NCBI GenBank assembly: GCA_022605955.1
Contig: JAKCOZ010000005.1
Span: forward strand, 558,001 to 622,000
Reading direction: 5' to 3'
DNA: 64,000 bases
Source: Rallus limicola
Taxonomy: Eukaryota > Chordata > Aves > Gruiformes > Rallidae
The position numbers and the translations under genes were made by a program. The notes beneath the pieces were generated by a model. It was given only the letters and a program-made list of their open reading frames with translations, ran no database searches and was not told the DNA's origin. This document shows positions 13,401 through 28,400 of the stretch, piece after piece (position 1 is the first letter of the stretch; the number at the start of each line of letters is the position of its first letter).

Positions 13401-16400
13401 GCCCAGAACTGCTTTGACCCCAGGATCAACCACCACACATGACAATTCTGCTGTCGTGATGAAGACATGACCAGTGGGAGTGTTGCAGCTACCTGGCTAT
13501 TCAAACAGCCCACTACCCCTTTAAGCCTCACAAGGGCTGCAGGGCAACCTGGCTCCTTAGAGGATGTGTGGCAGCCTAAGACAGTACCAGAATGGGCTGT
13601 AAGCTTTCCAGACATGCAAATCATCTTGTCTGACCAAACATCATAGGACAACTCCCTTCCAACATGGATTTCTTACCATACTTGCCTTCACACAGCTTCA
13701 CCTTCTCCTCTATAAACAGCAAGCCTTTCACAAGGAGCTGGTTCTGCCAAGAGAAGAGAGACATACATTTGCCTTTCCTGAGATTTAAAACAAACATGGA
13801 AGAATAGGGTTTTTTTTTCGGATGTTATCCACTTCTCATGCAGTTATCTAAAGATTAGTTATACCATAGCACTTTGTCCCAGAACCACAAACCAGACCTG
13901 GTTTCTCTGTGGGTGCTGTACATTTATTAACCCCCTCGGGTCAGCCAGACATGAGAACACAGCAGATACAATAGATATTTGAAAAAATTGCCAGAAGTGG
14001 GAAGGAAAGAGCTGTCCTGGGTCACAGGGAGTTGAGAAAGTAAGATGGTTCTTCACAGAACAGTACAGCCACACAGGCTATAGATCAGTCAGACAATGGA
14101 GGTGACCATTGCACTCGCTCAGTGCTTGCCTGACTGCACAGCAAGCCTGTTCAGCTCCCTAACCCTTACTTCTCCATTGGTACCCATTCTCTTCCTGGGA
14201 GGCTTTTTGTTTTGCTATATTGAACAGTTGGCACCTCTCAGTACACAGTCTCAAGCTGCAAAAGTGGCAGGAGCTAATCATTCTAGATGAACTTCACTAT
14301 CACAGATCAGAGAGACCAAAGTATTGATGTGCCTGTTGGCAGCTCAGGACATCTACTCCACCACCTGCCTTTCTGTTCTCCCAAGCAGCACTGGGAGAAC
14401 CAGTTATTCTGAAAAGGTTAGAGAACTCCCAAGAAAAGAGCTGCTACCATCACCTAACACACTATTACTGCATCCTAAAAAGGTTCAGTCCTACCACAGA
14501 GGTGACACTGATAGAGTAAAGCCTTCTGCCCCTCTGAAAGGATTCAGTCACAGAGTAGCACACAACATTAAGAACTCTCACATTCATCCTCCAGCTTTTG
14601 TTTTTAGTGGGTAACCAGGTCAAAGTTGGACTTTCCAACCTTCCCTCAGCTAAGGAGCATGGCACATCATCTTTCACTCCCAGGAGGCACTGCCATCACA
14701 CCACTGTGACAAGCTGCCATACCCCCCCACACACACACTCACACTGCTGCTCTGCATGATCAACCTGCCTCCTGTAGCCATATACCAGGATGGCTTGCTC
14801 ATGGCACCACAAGCAGGTAACTGTGTAAGCCACCCCCAGCAAAGAGAGCAGCACCCCTCTGCAACCTCCTTACAGCAAGAAGCAACAGTAAACTGGGATA
14901 TTATGGAAGGGAATAATAAGGGAATAAGGGAATAAACACACTCCTCTGAGAGATTCCCCACTTGTACTTTGCATTCCAGAACAAAATAAAAACTTGCCTC
15001 TCAAGGGCCCTGCTTGTTAGCACCAGACATCATTCAGATGTGTAGAAAAGGAAGGGCTCTCCCTTAAACAGGGCCTCACCAAGCAGGCTACAGAAGCCTT
15101 CTGCAGGTTGAGGCCGAGGGACTGAGACTGTCATACATCCTACCAATAAGGAAACATCTCCAGATGCATTGTTTTCATGGAGAATTTATATCCAAAGGGC
15201 TGCCAGGCAGGAAAATACTGAACTTAATACAATCAGGGGCTGAATTCAGCAACTCCTTTTGCTTTGGGATCACAACTCATGCAAGGTGAGCTCTGAGACC
15301 CTTTTGGGCTGGGTGCCACTGCAATGACTTATTCTTCATGACCCACATGACAAAGGCCCATGAAAGGAAGCTGCAGGGAGCAACGGGGACTTGACAGTGA
15401 GAACACTTCATGGATGGGGGGCTTTGCCTAGGGCTCTCTCCTCAGTTAGGATGAGTGTTAGGGTCTAGAGGAAGCTAGAGCTCCCAGCAGTGCACAGCAG
15501 GACAGGGGTGCCAAAGGACGGGTAAGCTGAAGAGGGGGTATGCCTAGGAGGCACTTTTTACCTGGGCAGTGACAACAGCAATTAGCAAGCTGGATGTTCA
15601 CGGGATGGAAAGAAAAATGCCACATAAAACCACAACATTTCCAAACATTATCAAATAATGGAAGGTGAATATTTTGCCAAGATTGTCTAGGAGAAATATA
15701 GGCTTTGGTGGGAAGTGTTACTTCGCTGAGACCTCCATTCAGATGTTAGATTTGTTCAGCAGAAATAGATGACTCCACATATCAGGCTCTAGAGTACAAC
15801 AAAAGATTACTTTGGGGTGGAGAGATATAAAACAACGAAAAATGAGGAAGACATCTGGAATGAAAAAGTTATGACAGGGAAAAAGTGAAATCCACTTACA
15901 TAGTAATAAGATAATGTCTGGAGTGATACTGTGCTTTAATGCTTCTAAACGCTTTCAGTTTACTAATAAAGTGCTTCAATTCTTATTTGTCAGCATTTAA
16001 CTCAAGGTAATCCTCTCATATTGCACGAAAAAGTTACATAATTTAAAAGTATATGCATATATGAGGGTGTGATTTTCTTGTTTCTCAAAAAATACCAACT
16101 CCTTCTCTATTCACTAGAAAATTAGGTTTCTATTTACATAACCCTTCATGAGCACTGTGCATGCAATTTTCCAGCTACCTTGCTTGCAAGTTGATGCTTT
16201 CTACTTGCAGAGATTTTTATTTTACAAGCATGTGAGCAGACAAAATAAGTGTTTTTACAGCTTCAAGGGCATCATAGTGCCATTAAAATGATATATATTA
16301 ATCATTGGTCTGAGGTAAAGAATTTATAATGCTCTTAGGGATGTATTATCAGTAATGCCATGTGCTAAATAGATTGCATCATCTCATTCTTATGGTTTCT

Positions 16401-19400
16401 AAAGAAAAGGCTTAGCTCCATATAGTTAACTGCAGATGTTTCAATTACTCTCTCAAACTCTCCCCTTTCCTGGGGAAGAGACTGACTTAAAAACAAACAG
16501 AAAACCAAAACAAGAAACCAAGACACAAAAACAACCACCACCCAGCAACACTTCATTTCCCTTCTCTCCATTATAAAAAAAAAATCTGGAAATTTCACTT
16601 AACTGTCTTTTCTGCTTAAGTCACAGGCTTAGAAATAGAATTCATCTGAATGTTACCCACTCAGATAACACCAGACAGGTAAATTTCCATTAAAAGCCTG
16701 ACAGGGTTTGCTGACAGATCAATACAATATTAAAAAAATACAGCTGCATACCAGGCTTTGTCTAGTTCCCAAGTCTCATTTTACTGCTTTATTCCTGGTT
16801 GCCAGAGGGGGCACAGAACTGAAGGGAAAAATAAGCCTTTTATCTGCAAGCAAGCCCAGGTAAAGACTTGCAGCAAGTGAGCTCGAAGGGTGGACTTATT
16901 TGAAACACTGAGGTGCCACCTTCCCTCTTCTCCGGCCCTGGGGGAGGCAGTTATTCCCTCCCCTCCCCAAATGCCCAGGGTGGAGCCCTCACCATGCTGC
17001 TGGGACATCATGGGTTGCTATACCATCACTGGAAGTGCCGCAAACCTGCCCTTGCTCTCATGCTGGTGAGGCATGCACTGCAGAGACACAAGTCCCTCCC
17101 CTCCCCACACACATGCACAAGCAGTCAAGAAATTCGGAGAGATGCTTTGCAGCAGATAGAAGTGTGCTTGTCAAGTCTTGCAGGTCAAAACCCTCTCCTC
17201 CTCAGTGCAGAAAACCACAATAGCTGTTTCAGGTATACCATCAAGAAGCGCAGCTAAGAGAAAGCTTTTCAGTAAGTTTTCAAACACCCTGAGTTTTGAG
17301 AGGCAGGATTCAAAGCTCTGGGGAAAAAAAAAAAGTCACTTTCCCCCCCTTCAGCAAAGACCCACGCTGAGCATGGCCTGTATGCCTCTAGAGAGCCACA
17401 TTAAAATTAACTGCTTCAAACAGAAACAAGCTTGGAACAGGAATAAACTCATTCAGAGCAAACCCAAAATAAGTGACCCCTAGGTGAAAAAAAAAATATC
17501 AGGTTTTCTTCTACACATTACAGCATTTCTTAAATGCAGCCCCCTCTTCCAGCTAACTAAGGCTTTGTGTTCTAGTGTTAAACCACACTTTCAGAGGCTC
17601 CACAAGAGCCTAGCCACTGTTTCTTGGATAATCTGACATTAATGTGAGAAAAAAGCATCACCCAAAATTAACTGGAAAGTATTTTCTACGTTGTTGTCAG
17701 TTGCATACAAACACCTACCTACCTCTTGGCAGTGTTTTACCAAATGCCAATCTGTGCAAGCTGCAGCATCTCATAACTGGAGCATCTCCCCATCCCTTTT
17801 TTCCCCCCCACTCTCTAGAAAGAGGAAATATTGACAGAATCAGAGATCATTTTGATCCTACATAGAGAAAAATTTGGAAGACAAATGTGAAATAACATCT
17901 TAAAATTACTTTTCTTGAGACAGATGGGTTAAAAAGAGAGATAGCCCACTTCAAGAAAGAAAGCGAGGCAGAGAGAGTAAGAAGGGGAGCAGACCAGGCA
18001 GTGCTGCTACAGTCTAGACCACAGCTCACCATTAAATCAGCAGCTATGAGCAAACCTTGGGGCTGCCCCCCACAGCTCTGCACTGGTGAGTCACTGCTCC
18101 AGGCAGGAGCCCTGCTTAGCCAGGGCACAGCACGCTATCCCATGCTCTGCTCTGAGCAGCAGCAACCAGGCACTCTTTCAAGTGAGCTATGCATGTCTAG
18201 GGAGCTGATGGCCAAAGGCCCTGAGAGCAGGTGTCCCTGCTGCTGCCACCCAGGGCTAGGTCCTCTGCTCAGCTCACAGGAACAGTACTGAGCTGCTGGG
18301 TGACCCTGGCCATGATAACGAAGCTGGGCAGTTGCTATGGAGTCTCTGGAGCTGCTCCATGAAAACTCAGTCCTAGAAAGTGCCAGATGAAGCAGAAATA
18401 ATTACCAGACCTGCATGAACCAGCCAGGGAGGGGAGAAATACAATCAAAAGAGACCAGCTTGACCCAAAAGAGTATTGCAGGCATATGGCTGAGCTCTGC
18501 AAATCACACAAGTGGGAATTCTTCCTTTGTGCAGCAGCTGAGCTGCTGCAGCCCCTGGCAGCAGGCATGGGACAGCACTTGGTCAGAGAAGAGCTAGCAC
18601 TGCCTTTACCCAGGAGTAACCATCACTCCAACAACCCACACAACTACTCCCTTGACCTGCTACAAAACAGGTCAAAATAGCAACCTTGGTACCAAGGAAA
18701 GAAGTGACAGGCACACCCGGTTTTTCTTTGCCTGAGCAGGAAAGAGGGACACACGGCACGTTCAGCTGTTAGCACAGCTTTACAAAACAGCTTTTTCAAA
18801 GGAGAGCAGGCACCACAGGCAATGCTGGATAGGCTGGGGTCTGAGAGAGATGCAGCAGAGACTTAAGCAAGAGCTTTACAGTGCCACAGCAGAGGGAGGA
18901 GTACATTCTTCACCATATACCACTGCCTCGCAGAGCCACTAACCTGCAGCAAAAGGGACTCTCTCCACAGGAAGGTTCACCAGCCCCACTGCTGACCACT
19001 TTGGAAGGAGAGGACAAAAGCAGTTTTGGCTTCACTCTGGACTTGCTGCTGCTGCTTGCTTTCACAGCTACCCATTATCATCTTGCTGTTCTGACTCTGC
19101 TCATGGGTGCTCACATGTTGCGGTTTCTATGGTTTTGCATGCAAACAGAAAGCTGGGCCTAACTCTGAGTCAGGACTAGTTGTCTCCCAGGGCTCTCTGC
19201 TGCAGGAGGCTGGAAGTTATGTAACAGCTTCACTTCTGGTTTTAAGACATACAAGTTCTCATTGGCTTAAGCAAGGAAGTACAGTCTACTTGCCATCCCT
19301 CACCTACCAGCTCTGGCAGGGCAGGCAGCAGACATCAGGCTACAGAGGCATCAGCTCTGGGCATCTGACCTTCTGCATGTGCTGCCCACAGGTCCCAGGA

Positions 19401-22400
19401 GAGGTTATAGGGAAGGGACTGGGTCTCTCCGCCTTAGGAGGAGACAGTTTGAGTCAAAACACCTAAACCAGGCAGTTCTACTGAGGTGGTTAGCTGTGAT
19501 ATAGCTAGCATTTCCATTTTCCCCTGTGAGTTTCAGGATTAACAAGTCCCCAGTGAAAAGAAGTAGCTCATCCTTTGCTAAGGTTTTTGTTTCAGAATCA
19601 GGAAGGTAATACACCCATTTATCAACACTCACTAGTTTTATATTTCAATATATAATATATTCAAAACTCTTCTCCACAGTCACAAGGTCAGACAGCATGA
19701 AAATGAAGGTAACTAACCTGAAAAAAAACTTACAGCTGGCCCAGGAGAGTCCCAATCACCAGCACACCCTGTCTGTACAAATCTCACTGCTCCCTGTTGT
19801 GGTTCAACTGACCACCAGAGAAATAACCCAGCAGTGAGAACAGACAGTGGTGCCCTGCTGAGCAGAGGGGTGGATACAGAGTGCTCCTTTTTCAGCAGCA
19901 GGAAACTATCAGATCAGTTCATGGGCAAAGCCAGTACTGGAAGACCTGGAGCATGAAGCTCTGCAGCAAATATTATGAATCCCAACTCTCTGGCATTTAC
20001 ACTCAGACTCCAATCCAAGAAGATGGCTTGTATATATAATAGGTTGCTAAAGCAGCAGCTTTATAAACACAAACCTCCTTCAGAATGAGACAGCTGAGCT
20101 CCCACTGAAACCCTTACAGGAATTACACTGCTCTTTCAAATACAAACCAGACTGAGTAACTCTGGTCTGATGAAAGTTTGGTAACAGAGGAAGACTCCCT
20201 AAACTCCATCATTCCCTACACATTTTGTTAGCAGCTTCAGGAGCTGAAAACTGGTAATCTGCCTGAGTGCCAGTGAAAGGCCTTATGAGCCACCAAGTTG
20301 ATAACAAAGGTGGATTTGTCCCACTATAAAAGCTCTGCTTGGTTTTAGGCTTAAAATTCAGTTGTTAGAAAACTTGTGTGTACATATATAAAATATACCT
20401 AAAAGAGGAAAAAGCTTAAAACAATGCAAATGCCATCTTAAAAATTCTCTCAGTGACTCCTGGTACAAGTGCTGTGCATTTTTCAGCCAAATCAGCGAGA
20501 TTCAACTCTGTGCATCTTGGTGGAAGCAGCATTGCTATAAATCAGCTGGCAGCAGCACTGAAACTGAACCCACATGTGAAAGAATCTTGCCAGCACTGCC
20601 TTGGCAGCAGCTCAGGAGGATCACATCCCAACAAAGAGCAAGTCAGGCAAAAAAGCCCAGAGGCCTGCAGGGATGAACAAGGAGCTCCTGGACAAACTCA
20701 GGCATGAAAAGGTAAGACTGCAGAGGGTGGAAGCAAGGGCAGGTAACCTGGGAGAACACAAATCCCAGGAGCAGCCAGGCTAGGAAACCTAAAGCCCTGA
20801 TAGAATTGTCTGACCAGGGATCTTAAGGGCAGTAATAACAGTTTCTATAGGTATGTGAGGAATAAAAAAAGACATGGGCTCTGGCTGAGAGAAAACAGGA
20901 GAGCTGGTTACTCAGGATATGGAGAAGCATGAGGTACTCAATGAATTTCTGGCCTCAGTCTTCACCAGCAAGTGCTCTAGCCAAACAGTCCAAGCCACAG
21001 AAGGCAAAGGCAGGGACTGGGAAAAGGAAGAAGTGCCCACTGGAGAAGATCAGGATTTGAGAGCATCCACAGCCCCAGAAGGTGCACAAGTCCATGGCAC
21101 CTGAGGAGATCCATCTGTGGGTCCTGAGGAAACTGGCAGATGAAGTTGCTACACCCCTACCCATCATACATGAGAAGTCATGGCAGTCTCACTTCTGTGT
21201 CCAGCAAGATCATGGAGCAGATCTGGCAAGAAACTATGCTAAGGCACATGGAAAACAAGGAGGGGATTGGTGCCAGTCAGCAAGGCTTCACTAAGGGTAA
21301 ATCGTGCCTGACAAATTTGCTGGCCTTCTATGACAGGGTTACAGCATCAGGTGATAGTGCAAGAGCACCTGACATCATCTACCTGGACTTGTGCAAAGCA
21401 TCTGATACTGCCCTGCATGACATTACTGTCTCTAAATTGGAGAGGCATGGATTTGACAGGTGGATAAGGAACTGGCTGGATGGTCAGACTCGAAGAGCTG
21501 TGGACAACAGCTTGATGTCCAAGTGGAGATCACCGACGAGCAGCATCCCTCAGGGGTTGGTATTCAGCCCAGTGCTGTTCAACATCTTCGTTGGTGGTAT
21601 GGACAGCAGGATCGAGTACACCCTCCACAAGGCTGCTGACAACACCAAGCTCTGAGGGGCAGTCAACACACTGGAGAGAAGGGATGCCATACAGAGGGAC
21701 ATTGACAGCCTTAAGAGGTGAGCCTGTGTGAAACGAACAAAGTTCAGCAAGGCCAAGTGCAAGGTCCTGCACAGGGGTCAGGGCAACCACAAATACAGGC
21801 TGAGTGGAGAATAGATTGAGAGCAGCCTTGAGGAGAAGGGCTCAGGGTGCTGGTTGATAAAAGTCTCAACATGACCCAGTGATGTGTGCTTGCAGCCTAG
21901 AAAGCCAACTGTATCCTAGGCTGCATCATCAGAATTGTAGCTAGTAGGTCAAGGCAGGGATTCTCCCCCTCTTCAACCTCACCTGGAGTACTCTGTTCAG
22001 CTCTGGGTGTCCCAGCACAAGGACTGGGGAAGAGGAGATAGCCTGTCTTCACAGGAGAAGTGCTCCAGCCCTCTGGTTGAGAGAATGATGCCATCTGACA
22101 AATGTTGTTAGTCCTTTTAACATTGAGCAAAAAATACCCCAGAAATTAAAGTTTAATCTCAGTGGCTTCAGTGGTGGAACAGCAGCTGCAGGTATTTGCA
22201 CAAGTGTGAACAGACAAACAAACCCAAGAGGTGAGCACAGCCAAGCCCTCACCCTACATGCTGAGTGCCTGGCTGAAGCTGTACAGACCTCTGCCATTGG
22301 GGAATGGGGGAAAAGAGGACAGGTTTTCCTCCTGCTTTTGTAGCAAACATTGCTGATGATCAGATCCTTCTCCCAGGATAAGATCAGATACCCTCAGCTT

Positions 22401-25400
22401 GCTAAGGATGCAGCACAGATACCCAGCCTCCACCAGTGACCAGACTGTAGTCTAAGCATGTCTCTTCAGTCATCAGCTTTGCTACTAAGAGATCTAAGGA
22501 GTCTCAGGTAATGCCACTAGCCCCATCACAGAATCACAGACTGGTCTGGGTTGGAAAGGACCCCAAGGAGTTCCAACCCCCTGACACAGACAGGGCCACC
22601 AGCCTCCAGGCCTGGATCTACACAAGGCTGCCCAGGGCCCCATCCAACCTGGTCTTTTGTAGTCTGGAGGAAAAGAACAACATATCCAAACCCCAGCACT
22701 CAGAGCCATCCAGTCCCCAGCAGCCATTGGCTCCTCTTGCACAGTGACACAACACAGCTGTGTCTTACTCAGAGCTGGAACCCACCCAGGCCTCTTTCAG
22801 CACACTCTGAATTTCCGAAACCTGGTAACAGCCACACATCAGCAAGTCACATCCCCTGGGACCATGCTCAGCTCCACACTCCCTTCAGCCCTACTGGTTC
22901 CTGAAGCTGCCTCTGGTCATTTTCTGCTTATTCCTGCCCTGCACACCATGCCCAATGCTGCAGTACCTGTATAATTGATCACAACTCTTGACATTTCAAC
23001 TCACCACATCTCATTTAGTTGCAAATTTCATCTTCCTGTTTTTAAATCAGCAGGAGCAGCAGCAGATTCCCAGTTAAGCCAGGCACTTTGTGCAATGGGC
23101 TCACAGCCTTTCCACCTGGCTGCCACCAGACCCCACTCACAGTCTAGGAATCATCCCACCATTCAGCACCAGCAGCCACCTCTTTCCAGTAAATGACTTG
23201 GATAAGGTCTAAAGAAGTGAAACTTAACTGCCCCTGGGTTGGGAGATTGCTTCTCACTTTAACATCCCACACACTGCTATCAAGTGGTGTAATCTAATAT
23301 TGATAGGAAATAATGCTGCTACTCTTTTCCCCCCCTCTCTCAGCTGTCAGCCCAGCATGCAGAAGCACCAACCACTTCAGAAAATACTGAAATCATCTCT
23401 CTCTTACTGAAAGGGAAGAAAACCCGGCTCTTTTCAGAAGCCTCCCACTTTTTTTAAACCAATGCTATACTGAGCAACTTAATGCTGAAAGCCATCAATG
23501 TTCTCCTCAAAATCAGAGAATCTCAGAATGCTTTGGGTTGAAAGGGACCTCATCTAGATCCAACCCTCCCCTGCCATGGGCAGGGACACCCTCCACTAGA
23601 CCAGGTTGCCCAAAGCCCCATCCAGCCTGGCCTGGAATACTGCTAGGGAGGAGGCAGCCATAGTTTCTCTGGGAAACCTCTTCCAGAGCCTCACCACCCT
23701 CACAGGGAAGAATTTCCTCCTAATTTCTAAACTGAATCTAGTCTCTTTTAGTTTAAACCCATTATCCCTTGTCCTGTCACTACACTCCCCTACAAACAGC
23801 CCCTCTCCAGCCCCTTTAGGAACTGGAAGGCTGCAGTAAGGTCTTCTGGAGTCTTCTCTTCTCCAGGCTAAAGGAGCCCAACTCTCTCAGCTTGTCCCCA
23901 CAGAAGTGCTCCAGTCCTCTGATCAACTGTGGCCTCCTCTGGACTTGCTCCAACACCTCAGCATTTTTCTTGTACTGAGGACCCCAGAGCTGGACCCAGT
24001 ACTCCAGGTGGGATCTCAGCAGAGCAAAGCATAGGAGCAGAATCCAACACACTTTCATGTGGTTACATTTGAACCTCTCTATCTGGACAGTATCAGTAAA
24101 GGGCAATAACACTTACTCACATCCTTCATCTTTCATGTTTTTGCAGGTTGCATTTATATTTGTGGGACTAAAAGGCAAACAGTACCCAGATTGATTTCCT
24201 GCTGATAGGGACTTCCTTCTCTGCCCCTTCCTCCGAAACAGCCGTTGTCACTTCTCTTCCCCTTTGCTGGCCCCTGTTGCAGAAAACCTATTCCTGTACC
24301 CTCTACATTAGAGAAATAGGGTGAAAAAAACTATTAAAAGGTATGCCATCTTCTTCCATAAAGTTCAAGCAAACTCCTTCATGACCTTGGCAGGCTGCTA
24401 GCAGCCTTCTAAGTGCAAAGGAAGATCATCCATACACATATACAAATGATTACTCCCAAAGCTGCATGGCCCACATAAAAGAAGTCCCATACCTCCATCT
24501 TTTGCAGCAAAACAAAAGTGAAACTTGTAGGCTATGTGCTGTAAAAAAAGGGGTCCTTTTTTTTAAATATAGCCTAAAAAGCTGAAGAGAGAAAACCTCA
24601 AAAAGCAAGCAAGCAAATCATGTAATACCTGAAAGTAATCTGTGATGAAGGATCCAAGTTCACTCCTCAGCAGCCGTCTGTAGACAGAAGGAACGCAGCC
24701 ATCAAGTAACAGCCATTGCTGGTCATTTCTTACAGGTATATTCACACTTTACTCCCAGTCATACCAAAGGCACATTGTCAGTATATGAGCATGTGGCCTT
24801 CTGACACAGTCAGAGCTCTTCTCCAATGAGGTGTATGTTCTACAAGTGCCCACAAAGGCTGTTGTCAAATTACAAAAGAACTAAACAGTTTCCCTGTAGT
24901 AATATAAGCCACACACTTAGAACAAGCAAACAAAAGATTTACCTCCCTGAATGCACAGAAGATTGGGGAGATAATTTAAAGCTATTTAGCTTGAAATTCA
25001 CGCTTTTTTCTGCTGTGTCTTTAGGCCAAGATGCCTTTCATTTTGCTGAAAGTGGCACATATCGATCAGATGCTGAACTTCCGTTTCTCTTGGAAGCAGA
25101 AGGTGGGAGGATAAGGAGAGAAACAATGAAGTAAACACACAAGCAGAGGCTTGACTACCATGACTACCACATTAAAAAAAAAAAAGGCATCTATTTCAAG
25201 ACAGACATTCTAGAAATTTAACAAGAGGTATTTTAAATACATGCAGACACAAGCCACTCTAAAATAATACTTCTGACAAAAACGCTTGGATTTTACATCA
25301 AGCTGCAATAGAAGTTTTAAATTATAATACACAGTTGTATTTCAAAACTCCAGTATAAAACCCATGACTGTTTCACATCAGAAGCATTAAAAAACCCCAC

Positions 25401-28400
25401 AAAGTTCAGAGCATTTCCACTTTCATCTTTCAGCAACAGAGCATAAGTTCTGTAGCAGTAAATTCAGCCTAAAATTTAAAAGGTGCCCAACACTTTCCAG
25501 TGCAAAACCTGGCAGCTTGGTTCTTGCTACAGGTGTTGCTTTTCACCAACATGAAATATCACTGTGCAAGAGTGATCAAAAATAGCATTTGAACCAGGAC
25601 CATCCAAATCCAGGCTGGGTTCTTACTGACCAACTGCACCACTGTTTTCCTAAACTTAGCTGAAAATAGATTGACAGCAACCTTCTTCCCTACCCATTTT
25701 CTAACACCTCTAGATTTATTCACATGCCAACATGCCTTTGGCATATGAATAAACTCTTCTCTGAGAGCAGATATGTTCACTCCATCCATCTCAAAGCATG
25801 TTTCTATCTATAAACCAGATAAAGTCTTTAGGGGTTGTTTGCCAGGAGTTCTTCCTCCAACTTCAGCAGAATCTGGGGGGGGGGGCTTTCCACTGCCTTC
25901 AGAAGAGTCCAGAGTGTTCTTCACCAGCTGAATGACAAGCCCATGACAGGACTTTGCCTCACACAAGTAGACCAGCAACCAGAGGCTCGAATCCTAGAGA
26001 GGACCCAAGGAAGCAGTCCCCTCCTAATCACAGCCAGGTCACCTCCTGCTTCCTGAAATATCATCTTACATTAGAGGGAATTCTTACATTCCCTCTTGAT
26101 GTGACAAGTGACTTTCAGCACACGTAAAGTATCCAGTAAGATTATATTGAATCACAGCAAGAAAAAACTCAGTGGCAGTAATCCAGAGCATGTTACCAGC
26201 TGCTTGTCTCCTGGTCCTGCCATTACTGTCCTACTTCAAAACTGCTGCATTTCCCACTACCAAATAACTAAGTGCTACACAGCATCTCTGAGTCTCTTAA
26301 AGCACTGGTAACTTCCACCAAGGAGCTGAATGGAGAGCTACAAACAAGGAAGATGCAGCAACTCATCCTAATAGCACAGATGAGCTGGCCATCTGACAGG
26401 TCTGGCTTTTTGCCCAGTGTCAAGCTAGATATTCACCCCACGCACAATGAGCTAATAGCATGGTGGGAAGGAACTGCGTCCAGCCTCACAGGCTGCAGGT
26501 GTGCAGACAAACACACATGCAGATGCATGTCCTCCTCTCCTTAGATGGCCATTAATGGCATACTAGGATGTTGAAGTGGCCTATTTAGAGAATGACATTT
26601 GGAGATGTCACCAGTGCTCAGGGCACCTGCAGGAACATTAATCATGTATTTCAAGGTGAGTGCTTCCCTGTCCATGGAAGAAGGCATCTCTTCTCCCACC
26701 ATCAGCACTGCATACACAGTTCACAAAGAATTTCCAGCTCTAGATCCACCTCGTTAACCAACGTGAAGAGAGCACATCCAGCCACTGCAGCCAGCCCAGG
26801 CAACACTGCTGCCCAGCATACTACCTCCTTGCACGGGTGGGAAGGAGCCCCTGCTCACACTGGGGAGGGAAAGCTGCACCCACTGCATCAGGCAACAGCC
26901 TAGCAGACCAGTCACAAAACCCAGAGCTGGTCACCAAGCCTGCAAACACACTGTGGGTTTCGGGTATTTCCAAAGTCTTACCACATTTGCTTTTCTTTTT
27001 CATGCACAGAAATAGTAATCCCACAGAGAATTAAGACTGCTCCCACTACTGAAAACTAACTTGAGGACTTCTGACCTGAGCACACTAGGATACAGCAAAA
27101 GCACAAGACACTGCCCTCACTCAGTTCTCAAAAGGAATTCTACAAGCTTTTGCCTTTGGGACCAGCCCAAGTAGGACAGAGCTTCGTGCCCTGCAAGCTG
27201 CACTCATTTTGAAAGTAGGGTAAGTGGCAGTTGACACTGCTGCCCAGGGCACGCTCAGCCCACGTTGCCAGTTGGATCTTGGTGCTCAGGAAAAATACAG
27301 TTTTTTTCCTGAGGAAATAGGAAAAATACAAGGGGGCATATAAAAGGAGCAGCAGAGATTTGTATCACAGTATTCATGGGGAATGAATATGGATGTTGTG
27401 GGTAACAGAGAGAGTAGGAACTGCATCCATAAGCTCTGACTATACTCCTCTTAGCAGCACTTGGAAGCAAGGCAGGAATAAATTGTTCTTTACCTACTCC
27501 ACAACTCTACAGCTAGCCAAATTTTCCAATTAATCAGCATTATTACTAGCATCAGAGTTAGAAAAAAGCTTTTTAGGTTTTTTAACCTATAAGGCTTGTA
27601 TTTTCAGGTCTTGGTCTGCAATAATCACATGAGGGTTAAGCTTTTAAGTGAAGTGCTGTGTTTTGCTTTCATTTTAAGCACTGCATGGTTCTGAGGAGCT
27701 GCTTGGTAGAAGAGGGATGTTACTGTCATCATGAATGCCCTGATAAAAATGTGTACAAAACAGCCAGAAGCAGTAGACTCCCTAGGAGGGGACAAAATTC
27801 TTATAATTCAAGTCAATACACATCCTGCCCTTGTCAAAGCTACACATCCACACCAGTCAGAAAAACACTATGCAAGTGCCCCATGCCATACATTCAATAG
27901 CAAAAAAAAATAAGTAAGCTAACCTGGAACACAAAAGATGTTCATAAATTTGCTTCAATCCCTGCTCTTCCAACCAGTACCCTCTCACTGAGGCTCTTTA
28001 GGGGAACAAAACCAAGCAAACATCAAACAAGCAGCAATAAAAATCCCTTTTCAAGCATTTCAGCAACCTACCTGATATTTTCATTGAGGATGTAGAGTTC
28101 ATTGTTCTGCAAGCCTCCCCCTTTAAATACATTTATCACTGCTGTTTGTACACTGTCAAAGAGAAGAAATGAGAGAGTACAACATCCATAAATAACAGCC
28201 ACCAGTATGACTTACCACAGAGCACAATACAAGCTGACTACCAAAAGCAAAGTGGTTATAATGGGGTGGAGAAGTTAATTGGACTTAAATACTTCCACTC
28301 TTTCTCACCTGGAAATCATCACTGTTATTTACTACATCTGTTGTGGGAGACAGAACCGATCTCAGGTGGTGCCTAGGGTAAGTGAGGGAAAGTTGTTCCA

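Larger units (their letters stand above)
13744..24628 (-). other. PRR5L intron 3
   Basis: At 10.9 kb this is the longest intron between coding exons. CR1 copies lie at 20625-22030 (plus), about 22035-22085 (minus scrap), 22526-22735 (minus) and 23510-24035 (minus). From 13744 to 20600 I see no recognisable transposon. An AT-rich, repeat-free block at about 15880-16400 might be a conserved non-coding element, but that cannot be judged without alignment. Confidence 0.75.

Noticed and set aside
21140..21655. 171-codon open frame that looks like a gene
   Set aside because: It is the reverse-transcriptase part of a dead CR1 LINE, with an altered catalytic FADD block and stops on both sides.
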